The notes: generated by a model from the sequence alone, not told the origin. Positions 12,842-23,039 are shown, counted from the stretch's first letter. The stretch is 64,000 nucleotides of DNA from Argopecten irradians (GCF_041381155.1 NC_091149.1:9440609-9504608), one strand, 5' to 3'. Made by a program: numbers and translations.

Positions 12842-13918
12842 CACAGGGACGTGGCACGAAAATTTTTAACCAATAGTATACATATATATATTATAGTATC
12901 AAGGGTATGAACTCGGCGGTCGAGAAAAACGGACCTATTTTTTTTAAAACCGTGATTATTTTAATAAATGGGTTCTATACAACATCGACGGATATTTTAC
13001 CTTAAAGAGAAATAATTTATCTTTCCATTGAGTGCTTGATGAACAAAATTGGCCAAGTATTGACGAAGTTATGGCTTGATGAATCGGGAAATTTACGAAA
13101 AATATGCTAGGTAGACATTTCCTTGTCCGGTCGAAATGTCGTCTCGGCTCTAATGGGTACCTCATAAACCAAGCCAAAAATCACAAAATCTACGCTTTGT
13201 GGTGGTAAACAGTACCCATAACTGTGTTCATCCACAATCTCCTTTGGAGGTGTCATGACCCTTACTTTGTAGAAACTCCATTTAAAACATCGTGTAGCTC
13301 ACTTACTTCAACCGTCACCGCGCCATGTCCCCCTTTTTCCCTCGGAACGCTTCTCGAGTTTAGGGACAAGCACAACATAACATAATTTGCATAATGTAGT
13401 CACGATATGTAAAGTCGAGAAGCGTTCCGAAAGAAAAATGAACATGGCGGTGACGGTTAAAGTAAGTGAGCTATACGATGTTTAAATGGAGTTTCTACAA
13501 AGTACGGGGTCATGACACCTCCAAAGGAGATTGTGGATGAACACAGTTATGGGTACTGTTTACCACCACAAGCGTAGATTTTGTGATTTTGGCTTGGTTT
13601 TTGATGTGCCCATTAGAGCCGAGACGACATTTCGACCGGACAGGGAAATGTCTACCTAGCATATTTTTTCGTAAATTTCCCGATTCATCAAGCCATAACT
13701 TCGTCAATACTTGGCCAATTTTGTTCACCAAGCAATCAATGGAAAGATAAATTATTTCTCTTTAAGGTAAGATATCCGTCAATGTTTTATAGAACCCATT
13801 TATAAAAAATAATCACGGTTTTAAAAAAATAGGTCCGTATTTCTCGACCGCCGAGTTCATACCCTTGATACTATAATATAAAGTATACTATTGGTTAAAA
13901 ATTTTCGTGGTCCCTGTG
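12842..13918. mobile_element. hAT-like long foldback element with 8-bp target duplication
   Basis: Arms of about 480 bp (about 12842-13330 and 13430-13918) are inverted copies; each can be read as TTAAAGAGAAATAATTTATC, CAAAATTGGCCAAGTATTGA and further blocks. Termini are CACAGGGAC...CACGAAAATTTTTAAC and its complement. The flanks GATCAAAC (12834-12841) and GATCAAAA (13919-13926) match at 7 of 8 bases, the length typical of hAT elements. There is no transposase, only mirrored open frames. A 111-bp element with the same termini is at 26759-26869. Confidence 0.82.
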
Positions 13919-14052
13919 GATCAAAAATTGCAGCCAAAGCCAAATTCAGCCAACCATCCAAAAGAGAGAAATCTTAAACAAGTTTGCAAATATCCTCATT
14001 GAAGAAATAATCGCTTTCCTTAAGACTTTATATCGCTTGCCAGTCAAGACCT

Positions 14053-14162
14053 AGTCCGCTAAACCTGCCTATATTATTAGGCTTTTTTTTGCCTAATATA
14101 TATATATATATCAGGCAAATTTTAAAAAAAAAACCTAATAATATAGGCAGGTTTAGCGGACT
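14053..14162. mobile_element. Palindromic MITE with 11-bp target duplication
   Basis: Inverted ends AGTCCGCTAAACCTGCC and GGCAGGTTTAGCGGACT continue inward through TATTATTAGG. The element is flanked on both sides by AGTCAAGACCT (14042-14052 and 14163-14173), an exact 11-bp duplication or 9 bp if the terminal TA belongs to the element. About 110 bp, AT-rich centre. An eroded copy is at 786-905. Confidence 0.85.
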
Positions 14163-14436
14163 AGTCAAGACCTAGCTGAGAATCACGCCTGTCCACTACC
14201 ACTCTCTCAACTTAAGTAAGGTTTGAAAATCTGATCCGATTACCTTGAGACGTATGTGGAACCACTGAGAACAGAAGATTTGAAGGAACAGTTACAGTAA
14301 ACATTCTCAGATTAGTTTTTTTTCACAACATTCGAAAACTACGCACAATATGTTTTTCCTGTCTTATCTGTACAAGAACTTCTCTCGCCCTGCAATCATA
14401 AGGAAGGCAACGCGAGGATGATCCTCCATAAGACAG

Positions 14437-14896
14437 ATGCTGTTAACGAAGTGTTTGAAAAAATTCCCATCCAAACAGTGGACAGACACAGAAGTTGTTG
14501 CCTTAGTTGTAGCAGCTGTTACCAAATACAGCATAAGCGAAGTATTGGTGGCCTTTGGAACAAGGAATTATCGATACATCCCTGCTCAGGATACTGCCTC
14601 CGCTTGTGCCACTGAGAAATCATTATCCCTTCCATTATTCCATGCCTACACCGGACGTGACGCTGTATCAGCATTAATACACAAGGCACGAAAAAAGCTT
14701 GGAATACATGGAAGATATATGGAGAAGCAACTCAAGCATTTATTTCTAGAATTATCACAGTGACCGGAAGAGATACCAAGTGAGGTTTTCAGTACATTAG
14801 AGAAATCTTCACTGCTCATGTATGCTAAAACTATGCTAAAACCACAGATGAGGCAATACTGGAACTGTTTACATAGAAAGGCAGAACACTGGACAT
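14437..14896 (+). pseudogene. Degenerate element-derived ORF, 5' part (split by the LTR element)
   Basis: Reads to a stop at 14761 with RYIPAQD, LPLFHAYTGRDAVSAL and RKKLG. This matches my memory of a widespread uncharacterised protein family in invertebrate genomes with an RYIP...ALPxFHAxTGCDxVS signature, probably of transposon origin. Beyond the stop the family pattern continues in pieces (LLMYAKT, then DEAILELFT with an in-frame TAG, KGRTLD). It is cut at 14896 by the LTR retrotransposon and resumes at 18832. No function can be assigned. Confidence 0.55.
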
Positions 14897-15056
14897 TGTT
14901 GTAAACACGACTCGTATCTCAGATCCGGTCCAACTAAAGTCATTTATTCAAGGTCTACTAGGCGCTTTTACATGGTATAACAACATGGGTATAACAATAA
15001 ACCGTTTCACTGACCTTGATCATGAGGTCATACTAAATAACCACTAGGCTTAGGCA
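14897..15056 (-). repeat. LTR of the Ty3-type element (3' LTR on the minus strand)
   Basis: About 160 bp aligning to 18642-18803 with a few substitutions and small indels (CTCAGATCCGGTCCAACTAA, TTATTCAAGGTCTACTAGG, CACTAGGCTTAGG). Starts TGTT in plus orientation. Truncated relative to the other LTR. A purine-rich stretch (AAAAGATGAAAGGATG on the minus strand) lies just upstream, as expected of a polypurine tract. Confidence 0.85.
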
Positions 15057-16138
15057 TCCTTTCATCTTTTATGAAAGTTGAAATGTCTAGTAAAAATAAA
15101 AATTATTATCAATTATTAATTACTGATTTTTAAACTTATGCTAAATAAGCACAATTATCAAACACCACTCATTACTAGTCCAGTGGTGGTGGAATAAAGT
15201 CTCGTCATATTCATATTTTGAAGGGGTTATTATACTTAAAACACTGATATATTAAATTGCATATTAATTAATGCACACTTGTTGTTATTTCTCATGTAAG
15301 CACAGTTCATCACAAAAATGTCCTGAGATAACTAAGTGAAGTTATCATATTGCTTGTTTGGTCTAGCTCAAAACTATTTTTTTCATTTTGAAACAAAATT
15401 TAAACTTTAAAAGTTCACACCGGTTCAATTCAATAATATTTACAAAGTCAAGACTAAGTCCTTCGAAGCGACTGTGGAAGTACTGGACCACTTCTTCACA
15501 CTCCGGGTTTACAGGTTACAGGTGGTTGATGTAACGGATGGACTAGGTGGTGCCAAAGTGTCATCCTCAGGTGGGTTCCATCGGACCCCACGATGTGGAT
15601 TCCCCCCTTCCGTTATCGCCTTAGAAGTCATTTGTTGATGTTCATTCTGGCATCTGTGTCAGGCTACATTACTGGAGATAGAACTGAACTGTTTTAGGCT
15701 GGAAATCAGCTCTTGTAGGTCTAATTATTGGCGTCAGGTATCCGACGACCATATTGTAGCCCTTCACAAGGAAAAGACCTTAGGATTCGAATGTCTGTGT
15801 TTCGATTTTTCCAGCTGATCCACTTCTTCTCATTTATAAGATGAGAACTTTAATTCTCCTATCGTGGAAGAGGTTTCAACTCGCGTCCCGCGTTTTTTTG
15901 TCATAATTGCTTTTTGCTTTTTGCTTTTACTTGCCCTCGTTTTCATTCGAAGTTTGAGTTCCTCCTTGTTCGTTGATGTTTGCTCTAACAACTTTGTTGT
16001 AGTCGGTATGTCTGTTTGTTAATCTCCGACACAAGAACATTTGGTGCCGGTGACACACCTAGATCCTTCAAATGGGAGTGTTTCGGTAGTCAAGCAATGC
16101 ACGAAATGGATCCTCTGCCTTACGAATCAAGTTTTTTC
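15057..16138 (-). other. Non-coding 3' internal part of the Ty3-type element
   Basis: Between the 3' LTR and the integrase remnant. The minus strand at about 15480-15640 gives broken proline-rich pieces resembling the end of a pol polyprotein, but no continuous frame survives. 15057-15450 is AT-rich with no recognisable coding sequence. Confidence 0.4.
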
Positions 16139-16330
16139 AAGCAGTTTGGACGGTCCCTTTCGGCTTGACCGTTGGACTGCGGATATCGCGGACTCGACGT
16201 AACGATGCTACAAATCCGAACTCACTGCTGAAACCGTTTGAACTCCTCTCCGATGCAAACTGAGGTCCATTGTCCGTTTTCACAATGTCTGGTACTCCGT
16301 AACGAGACATTTGATCCTTTTAGGTAGGAA
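16139..16330 (-). pseudogene. Integrase remnant of the Ty3-type element
   Basis: The minus strand reads RYGVPDIVKTDNGPQFASE, which carries the D of the integrase DDE core in the TDNGPQF motif, followed by FGFVASL and SPTVKPKG-type sequence with frame slips. The zinc-binding N-terminus and first catalytic segment are absent. It abuts the RNase H fragment directly, showing an internal deletion. Confidence 0.7.
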
Positions 16331-16342
16331 ATGGTGTTTCTA

Positions 16343-17241
16343 CTACTCAGATTGTCTAGCTTGATGAATAATTGCTGCTCCTAAGCCCTCTGCGCTTGCG
16401 TCGACTGTTAACGTCAGCTCCTTTTCAGGGTTGTAATAGCACAGAATTGGTGCTTGCGTTACTAGCTGTTTGAGTCGCTTGAAGCTATTTTCTTGAGCGT
16501 CGTCCCAACACCACTCAGTGGTTTTCTGCAAAAGTTCTCTCAGTGGTGCACTAACCTCTGATAAGTTGGGCACAAACTTACCCAGGTATTGTACGAATCC
16601 TAGAAAAGTTTGTAGTTCTTTCTTGCATGTTGGTGCTGTCATTTCGATCACTGCGCGGACTTTAGACTCGTCAGGCTTGGCACCTTGGTCACTGAGCACA
16701 TGACCTACATATGTCAGTTTACTTTTCCTAAACTCACACGGAGGTTATATTCCTTCACACGGTCCAGGACTCTCTGTAGTCTAGCGTCATGTTCCTCGAG
16801 GTTGGTTCTCCAAATTAGGATATCATCAACTATTGCCTCACATCCGTCGAGACCTGCGATCACTTCTGTGATAGCGCGTTGGTACACTTCCGGTGCACTT
16901 TTAATACCGAAGGGAAGTCTCGTGAAGCTGTATCGGCCAAATGGTGAGTTAAATGTACACAATTTTGTACTTTCATGGTCTAGGCGTAATTGCCAAAACC
17001 CTGACTTCGCGTCAAGTTTTTAAAGACTTTAGCGTTGGGTATCTCTGCGAGTACGTCCTCGATCGTTTTCATAGGGTAATGTTCCCGTTGAATCGCGACA
17101 TTCAAGGATCCTAGGATCAATACATAAGCGTACTTTCCCGTTTGGCTTAGCTACGGAAACCATAGAGTTCACCCATGGAGTCGGTTCGTTTTGCTTTACC
17201 ACTATGCCTTCAGCCTCCATTCTGTCAAGTTCCGCTTTCAC
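16343..17241 (-). pseudogene. Reverse transcriptase / RNase H remnant of the Ty3-type element
   Basis: Successive minus-strand blocks in different frames read MEAEGIVVKQNEPTPWVNSM and KVRLCIDPR (fingers), FGRYSFTRLPFGIKSAPEVY then AIVDDILIW (palm, with IVDD in place of YVDD), and FLGFVQYLGKFVPNLSE (connection). The last block is LTVDASAEGLGAAI, the start of RNase H. At least two frameshifts separate them. Polymerase order and motifs are diagnostic for Ty3/gypsy. Confidence 0.82.
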
Positions 17242-17437
17242 CTTTGCCTTTAGGGCTAACAGTATCTTCCTTGGAGGGTGTATAACTGGTTTTTACACCA
17301 GGGTCCGTCTTGATAGTATGTACTCCTAGCATATATCCGATACCTTTGAAAAGAGAACATAGTCCTTGACTATGTCGTCCGGAATGTTCTTGTGGGTTTG
17401 TTCTATGCGATACATTCTAGCCACCAAACCCATGTCC

Positions 17438-17800
17438 TCACAGGCCTTTGCTCCGAAAATTGGCTTTATGTTCGTACTGTCCACAACCTGGAAAACTGTT
17501 GTACTGGATACCTTTGTACTTACAATCAAGAGTTACTACCCCTTTTGGTATCATCTTGTGTCCTGAGTAGGAACGTAACGGAACACTTGTAGACTTGAGG
17601 TCGGACAACTTGTTCAAATCTTTCACGTTCTGATAACTTAGGACATTGCAGGCTGCCCAAGTATCAAATTGAAAGTTTATTTCACAATCCTCCACGTTTA
17701 TCGTTTGAGTCCATTCGGCGACGTCTGCGTGTTCGCGCTTGATCGAGTCTACATATAATTCATCTTCAGAACCGTCTTCTGACTTCTGAACATTAATCAT
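17438..17800 (-). pseudogene. Aspartic protease region of the Ty3-type element
   Basis: The minus-strand frame has FQFDTWAACNVLSY where active retropepsins have DTG, so the catalytic glycine is replaced by tryptophan. YSGHKMIPKGVVTLDCKYKG follows, typical of the fold's later strands. The frame breaks near 17440 and continues in a neighbouring frame with QVVDSTNIKPIFGAKACEDM. Confidence 0.72.
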
Positions 17801-17846
17801 GTTGATTTTTTTCTTCTTTGATGTATTTTTTTAGTGAAGTGATCCT

Positions 17847-18316
17847 TTAATTTGCATTTTTTTTGCAGGTTTGGCCAATTGCTGGACAGACTTTGTGTTT
17901 CTTGCTATATCCACATCTACCACATTCATCATCATTGTCAGTGATAGTTTTTTTCGGCTTCACGCTCACAGCAGATTTCTTCTTAAATTTAGATTTCGCA
18001 ACCATGTTTACTTCTTCCAAATCAATCTTAGACATATCTCTGGCTTGAGCATGACTGAGTTCATAATTTCTAGCTGTGTCAAGTACCTTGGCTAGGGTCA
18101 AATCTGATCCAATATTTATCAGTTTTTCACGTACCTTGGGATTTTTAACTCCAAAGACAAGGCGGTCCCTAACCATCTCGTCGCTGTTGTCATAGTTAAA
18201 TCTTTCACGAGCACCTGAAGTTCAGTAACAAATTGTTCAAATGTTTCGCCTTCACTTTGTTGTTGTTTACTAAGAAATCGATAGCGATTGTAGATTACGT
18301 TGGATCTTGGTTTCAC
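17847..18316 (-). pseudogene. Gag remnant with zinc knuckle
   Basis: Two overlapping minus-strand frames give NVIYNRYRFLSKQQQSEGET and FEQFVTELQVLVKD (retrotransposon gag), then MVRDRLVFGVKNPKVREKLI, a basic linker KSKFKKKSAVSVKPKK, and CGRCGYSKKHKVCPAIGQTC, a knuckle-like Cys/His cluster. One frameshift lies at about 18180. Confidence 0.72.
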
Positions 18317-18641
18317 ATAGGACTTTCAGGAGCTTACCTTCATCTGCGGTCATCGTCCATGTTGAGTAAATGTTCCTGCCCTTTTCACCGACCAAAGCAT
18401 GAAACATGAACATTTCATTACTTCATCTGTCTTTTTGAACGGTCCTGAGAACATTAACTCCACGTGTTTGTTTAAAAACTTTTCACGCGGTCACTAGATC
18501 GGTTTTACCCCAATCCATCTGAGGTGTATGTCCGGCTAAAATATCCATCGTGACTGCTCGTCGTGTTTAAGGACTATTCACATAGGATGTATAGCTCGAT
18601 GGCTGCCGATTGCTGCAGAGTGCGTCAAAATTCTGACACCA

Positions 18642-18831
18642 TGTTGTAAAACACGACTCATATCTCAGATCCGGTCCAACTAAAGTCATTTATTCAAGGT
18701 CTACTAGGCGCTTGTACATGGTATAAAAACAACATGGGCATATCAATAAACCGTTTCACTGATCTTGATCATGAGGTCATACTAAATAACCACTAGCCTT
18801 AGGATAGCTATAAATTAGCAAATACATAACA
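18642..18831 (-). repeat. LTR of the Ty3-type element (5' LTR on the minus strand)
   Basis: 190 bp, plus orientation TGTTGTAAAACACG...AATACATAACA, so it has TG...CA ends with TGTT/AACA inverted tips. Followed externally by GACAT. On the minus strand the LTR is followed within a few bases by TGGTGTCAGAATT, a possible primer-binding site. Confidence 0.85.
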
Positions 18832-19000
18832 GACATGATCCCGCCAACTACAGGTGCATTTGAGCAGCACACAAAAAGTGCAACATATCAGGGAGTATGC
18901 AACCAAAGCGATCATGGAGTCCTGACAAATAGGGATGGGTCATTGAGGATGGTTGGAAGCCGAAGGACGATGGTACCGGTTTTCACGTAAGGCGTAAGGG
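18832..19000 (+). pseudogene. Degenerate element-derived ORF, 3' part
   Basis: Removing the LTR element and one GACAT copy joins 14896 to 18837 in frame: KGRTLD continues as MIPPTTGAFEQHTKSATYQ. This follows the family pattern KGRxLDxIPPTxxAxxxHxKRAxYQ as I remember it. Coding similarity then decays (GDGWKPKDDG-like pieces in shifted frames near 18950). Confidence 0.5.
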
Positions 19001-19019
19001 TGAGGGTGTTAACTGTAAT

Positions 19020-19490
19020 AAGAACTGAAGTATTATCACGGCGACATATTGTTAACTCGAATTAGGTCTTTTCCTGAATGTGAAATCTGCGAGTGGTCTT
19101 CAGAGTAAGTGAAGACTGGTATATTAACATTTAACTTATTATAGACTGACAGAAAATGTTTGCATTGTGGTATTTGGAAGCGTGATTGGTATTCTGCGGT
19201 CGTCTCTTCACCTTTCAAATTCCACAATGAATCGCATTTCTGTGACAGGAATGCTTACTCCAATAACAAAGCCAAACGCAAGTCCTTTCACGACTGGGTC
19301 GTTTCTCTTTGTGATGTCGAATTAAGTTGAATTAAGCCTTGAATGTGGAATATGCAACTGGTGAAGTCAGCTAAGTTTTTACAGACAGACTGGCAGTAAG
19401 TGCTTAAATTATTGTTTTGGATACTTACTTGGTGATCTGCTGTCGTCTTTTCCCCTTCATAAACCACAATGATTCCTTAAAATATTCTCT
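19020..19490. repeat. Two diverged tandem copies of a ~250-bp unit
   Basis: Blocks at 19040-19230 (GAATTAGG, CCTGAATGTG, ACAGACTGACAG-like, GGTATTCTGCGGTCGTCTCTTC) recur at 19315-19480 (GAATTAAG, CTTGAATGTGG, GACAGACTGGCAG, GGTGATCTGCTGTCGTCTTTTC). Old duplication; possibly a decayed coding region, since AAATTCCACAATGA/AAACCACAATGATTCC is kept at both ends. No frame survives. Confidence 0.5.
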
Positions 19491-19559
19491 ATGAATTATC
19501 TGCTAGAAATCCCTACAACAATCATGCATGTAAAATTATATCTGATATTTTTTCATCAA

Positions 19560-20110
19560 AAATTGAAACCAGGAGTTTCTTATGTAAAGTCAATGACCCT
19601 ATCTAAGTGTCTGAGTCCACCCATTGTTTGAACTCGGCCATGATTCATATGGGTCCATTATATTTGACGGATATTCCAATCAAAAGTAAAGATATAATTC
19701 TTGTGAATATATTATACAATCGGTCTTTATCAATTCATAACTTGAAATGTAAATATGGTCCTATATTGCGTTTTGCTGACTCAGTATTTTGTTGTTTTGA
19801 TGACAATAATGCAAATTAATACTTGATAACATATTTTCGGTGTAAACTAATACGTTATTCTACCATTGTTTGGTATTTTTAGTGAAAACGATAATAAAAA
19901 GGTTCATATATTTGAAGGAAATTGATAGTGTTTGTAGCAGCCATTTTGAAAAATGGCCGCCATATTTGTCTAAGAATTTTTTTCAAGTGGCTCCTTATCA
20001 GAAATCACTCAGAATATGTATCTTGACATACATGCCAATTTGCATGCTTGTAACCATAATGGCACAATTATGTCACCAATACGCCGGGCTAATTAGTCTT
20101 CAAAACTGTT
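19560..20110. repeat. Dispersed repeat (ATGGCCGCCA family), copy 2
   Basis: Inverted relative to 11830-12420: contains AAAATGGCCGCCATA, AGTGGCTCC and CATGCTTGTAACCATAATGG. Both short plus-strand frames here fall inside the repeat and are not genes. Confidence 0.5.
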
Positions 20111-20327
20111 AAAACTTAAATTCAAAAAGACGGAATCCACATTAGCGGTTTGGCTTCTGTTCACAATCAGTAGATGTACATATAATTGTAGACCTACATG
20201 TATCATCATACGATATTGAAGCTGCTTTATTCTATCATGAGGTAATATGAGGTTCACTATAAGTTGGTAGAAGACATATATAGATAAAATCAAACCAAAC
20301 CATAGCGGCTATTAAACATTTGGTGGA

Positions 20328-20482
20328 AAACAAACGTACGTAAAACATATGTTAAACATACGTTTAACGCATGTTTTGTTCAAACGTACGTTTTACGCAT
20401 GGTGGCCAAAACATACGTAAAACGCATGTTTTAAACATACGTTTTAACGCATGTTTTTTCAAACGTATGTAAAACATGCGTT
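20328..20482. repeat. Second cluster of CGTACG / ACGCATGT motifs
   Basis: AAACGTACGT, AAACATACGT and ACGCATGTTTT-type words repeat about every 11-13 bases in alternating orientation, as at 10970-11160. Confidence 0.65.
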
Positions 20483-20816
20483 GCACATTTTGCAGTGTAC
20501 CACTATAAAAGTCTGACTGAAGCACTGCATAAAATATATCTTCAAACAGATGTACATAGTGTATGTAACCTCTATGTACATTTTTCTATTTCGTGTTAGT
20601 AGATAAATTCCATATCAAACAAAACCACTCGTTGTGTAACCTCTATTTCTACTGGAATAGAAAAAAAAATATCTAGTTACACAAATATTCTTTTCTATGA
20701 CTTGATTTCTTATTCTCGTTTTAAACTGTATGAACTCATTTTTTTTTAATCTAAGCAGTGTCGAACTGATTATTACACATGTCCCTTTCTTATCAGCACT
20801 GTAGGGTATAAAACAA

Positions 20817-20935
20817 AGAAACCTTGATACAGCGCGACATTATTCTGCTCAAGCGGGATATACTTTGCAGCTTACTGGAGGTTCCGTGTCCACTACCATC
20901 ACATCCTTCCAGCAGAATTTAGATACCGTAAGAAT
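20817..20935 (+). promoter_or_regulatory. Putative promoter and 5' non-coding exon of the C1q-domain gene
   Basis: TATAAAAC at 20817 is followed, 110 bp on, by ACCGTAAGAA, a good 5' splice site. A matching 3' splice site could be GTCTGCTAAG just before the 22000 ATG. The layout would be a TATA-driven non-coding exon and a 1.05-kb intron carrying the nested elements at 21165-21866. Inference only. Confidence 0.35.
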
Positions 20936-21164
20936 ATTCTTCAATTTTCCAGATATCTATATCTAAGGGATATTTTCTAGCTCTACATATTACAGGATTA
21001 ATGATGACTTTCTTTGGTATCTTTTTATTGATCGACCTTTGATAAATTACTTATTGCAAATGTTTTGTCCTTACAACCATAATAGTTTATTTTAGAAATA
21101 TTTCATAAACGATTTTAATTATTAAACATCAGAGTTTGATTGTGCATCCGCCAAAATCAAAATA

Positions 21165-21866
21165 CAAATGTAAGTTATTTTGTTGTATGATATTTATTGT
21201 ATGTATAATTAACACAAAAATAATATAAAATAACTTGTATGCACAATCAGTACTTCATTCCATATGGGGCTTAGTATCACAGACCTTTGTTTGGGACACA
21301 ATTGATTATTTTAAAGGCCCATTACCTTTCCGGAGCAAAATATAAAGGTTTCTTAAAAAACATTAATAACATCAGAAAATGCATACCGATGACCTAAAAT
21401 AAGGTTACGACACCAAACGTATGCAAGATTTCATGCGTAAATATATGAAAACAGTGGAGAGTCAATTCGCTGTTTTGCCGTCTGGAGCAGTGATAGTCTT
21501 CTACCGCGCGGTATTTAGGACGAAGGCGGGAAACATAATACGACCCGCGTTATGAAAATAAACATTTTATTTATTTTAATCAAATCGTTCAGAAGGTGAT
21601 GATGAATGTAGTATTAACGGTAAGTTAATAATTCTTAAGACTTTACAAGATTATCGATCTTGTTTTACATTCCCATTTTAAAAATTAAAAGCCGTTTCGG
21701 AAAGGTAGTGGGCCTTTAAATAGTTTTATTTTGAATTAGAATAAAAAGCTTTCAATGGTTGTAATGGTGCAAAGTAAGCAACTTTTGTAACTGAAGAGAA
21801 ATACTAATTCGTCAGCTTCTGATTTTGATAGAGAAAAAAATACCATTCGTTAGCGGTGGAGCAAAA
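21165..21866. mobile_element. TIR element of the 51.47-kb family, interrupted by a second element
   Basis: Reverse-complement match to 51466-51829: TTAACACAAAAATAATATAAAATAA and CAATCAGTACTTCATT-type blocks lie before 21311. CAACTTTTGTAACTGAAGA, ATACTAATTCGTC, ATACCATTCGTTAGCGG and GGTGGAGCA lie after 21720. The middle is replaced by the 410-bp element listed next. Confidence 0.7.
21311..21720. mobile_element. TIR element nested in the previous one
   Basis: Ends TTTAAAGGCCCATTACCTTTCC and, inverted, GGAAAGGTAGTGGGCCTTTAAA, with one mismatch in about 22. Interior has CCGCGCGGTATTTAGG and GACCCGCG blocks shared with 9319-9590. About 410 bp, no ORF. Confidence 0.75.
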
Positions 21867-21999
21867 TTAATTTATATCCCAACTCTTCCTACACAATAGA
21901 TTGTCGTATTCAGGTATATGTTTTTATATTTGACCCAAAATTATTCTTAGGACTCGTAGGATTTGCTGACTGCCTGTGGTCTGCTAAGAGCCAGCCAAG

Positions 22000-22938
22000 A
22001 TGACCAAGATGGCTGCCGTTAATGTGCTGGTATTTGGCCTCATCATGGCGATAGACTGTTGTTTTGGTGGCAACCCGGACGTCGACCAGAAATTCGAACG
22101 ACTTGAACGTCTTCTGCTGGAGAAGGACCGTAGAATTGACCAGCTCGAAACTGCGTTCAAGAATTATGTCGCAAGCCATGATGATGAATTGGCGTCGACA
22201 AATCTTGCTCTTGCTGAAGTTGAACTGAACGTTAAACGAAAGGAACATATTATACAGGAACTCCGTGACAGGGTTGTAGAATTAGAGACGAAGGTTTCTA
22301 GGGAGGCGAAAACCTACTCGAATGACGACATCGCCTTACCGGTTTATGGCAGGGACCCCCACAGTAAGAGCATGGTAGACAATAACGGAAGCGAAGACAA
22401 TGTGACGGTTTTTAAATCTCATGAAGCCACAAAGGAAATGCTGCCATCGAAGACTTTCAAACAAGATGAGATCCGAAGTGTTAGTCATCCCAATCTAGGA
22501 CAAATTAGGGTGGGCGACGTAGATCCTTCCACTAACATCGTCTTCCATGCCGAGATGACAGGAACTAATGGAGCATATAAAACTGGGAATATATTGATAT
22601 TTGACCACGAGATTCTAGACGAAGGAAACGGATACAATCCACTTCACGGCCTCTATCTTGTTCCCGTATCAGGAGTATATATATTTTCATGGACAACCAC
22701 TACATACAACGCCTACATACAGACGGTTTTGAATGTGAACGGTGTAACCAGGGGTTCATCATTTACAGACTCACGCGGGGTTTCTGAATATCGTCAGTCC
22801 ACCATGATTGTTCCTCTATTTCTGAATAAGGGTGATACGGTGTCCATACGTGTTGGGACGTTAGGCAATGGTGTTATACATATTACTGCACAAACCAGTC
22901 GATCCACGTTTTCAGGTTGGAAACTGGCAGAGTTGTAG
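22000..22938 (+). CDS. Secreted C1q-domain-containing protein with coiled coil
   Basis: A 312-residue protein on a single coding exon. Residues 1-24 form a signal peptide (AAVNVLVFGLIMAIDCCFGG). About 28-100 is a heptad-rich coiled coil (FERLERLLLEKDRRIDQLE), then an acidic linker with NGS and NVT glycosylation sites. The C1q domain spans about 178-312 and includes FDHEILDEGNGY, GLYLVPVSGVYIFSW and the closing FSGWKLAEL, matching the C1q aromatic signature. There is no collagen stretch, so it belongs to the collagen-less C1qDC class, usually secreted trimers that bind carbohydrates or microbes. The ATG at 22000 is favoured because the signal peptide follows directly. A broken paralogue lies at 7786-8724, same strand. 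Ligand unknown. Confidence 0.93.
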   Translation: MTKMAAVNVLVFGLIMAIDCCFGGNPDVDQKFERLERLLLEKDRRIDQLETAFKNYVASHDDELASTNLALAEVELNVKRKEHIIQELRDRVVELETKVSREAKTYSNDDIALPVYGRDPHSKSMVDNNGSEDNVTVFKSHEATKEMLPSKTFKQDEIRSVSHPNLGQIRVGDVDPSTNIVFHAEMTGTNGAYKTGNILIFDHEILDEGNGYNPLHGLYLVPVSGVYIFSWTTTTYNAYIQTVLNVNGVTRGSSFTDSRGVSEYRQSTMIVPLFLNKGDTVSIRVGTLGNGVIHITAQTSRSTFSGWKLAEL

Positions 22939-23008
22939 ACCATCAACACTGTAGTAACAATCGAAATGATAACTTCTCTTGATTTGGAGTTGTAACTGTA
23001 TTCATGGT

Positions 23009-23014
23009 AATAAA
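23009..23014 (+). terminator. Polyadenylation signal of the C1q-domain gene
   Basis: AATAAA 71 bp after the stop codon at 22938, followed by a T/G-rich stretch (TGTTTGTTTTTC). Confidence 0.65.
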
Positions 23015-23039
23015 ATATCTATTGATGCTTAAATGTTTG

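Larger units (their letters stand above)
14897..18831 (-). mobile_element. Degenerate Ty3/gypsy-type LTR retrotransposon
   Basis: Minus-strand element with LTR copies at both ends (TGTTGTAAA.ACACGACTC... in plus orientation) and a 5-bp target duplication GACAT (14892-14896 and 18832-18836). Minus-strand order is LTR, gag with zinc knuckle, protease, reverse transcriptase, a short RNase H start, an integrase remnant, LTR. That order identifies Ty3/gypsy. Coding parts are broken by frameshifts and stops, and most of RNase H plus the integrase N-terminus is deleted. The left LTR lacks about the last 30 bp found in the right one. The element cannot move by itself. It interrupts an older element-derived ORF exactly at the duplication. 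Confidence 0.88.

Noticed and set aside
12956..13731. Paired 73-codon minus-strand frames
   Set aside because: They are the same sequence read in the two inverted arms of the hAT-like foldback element, with no recognisable domain.
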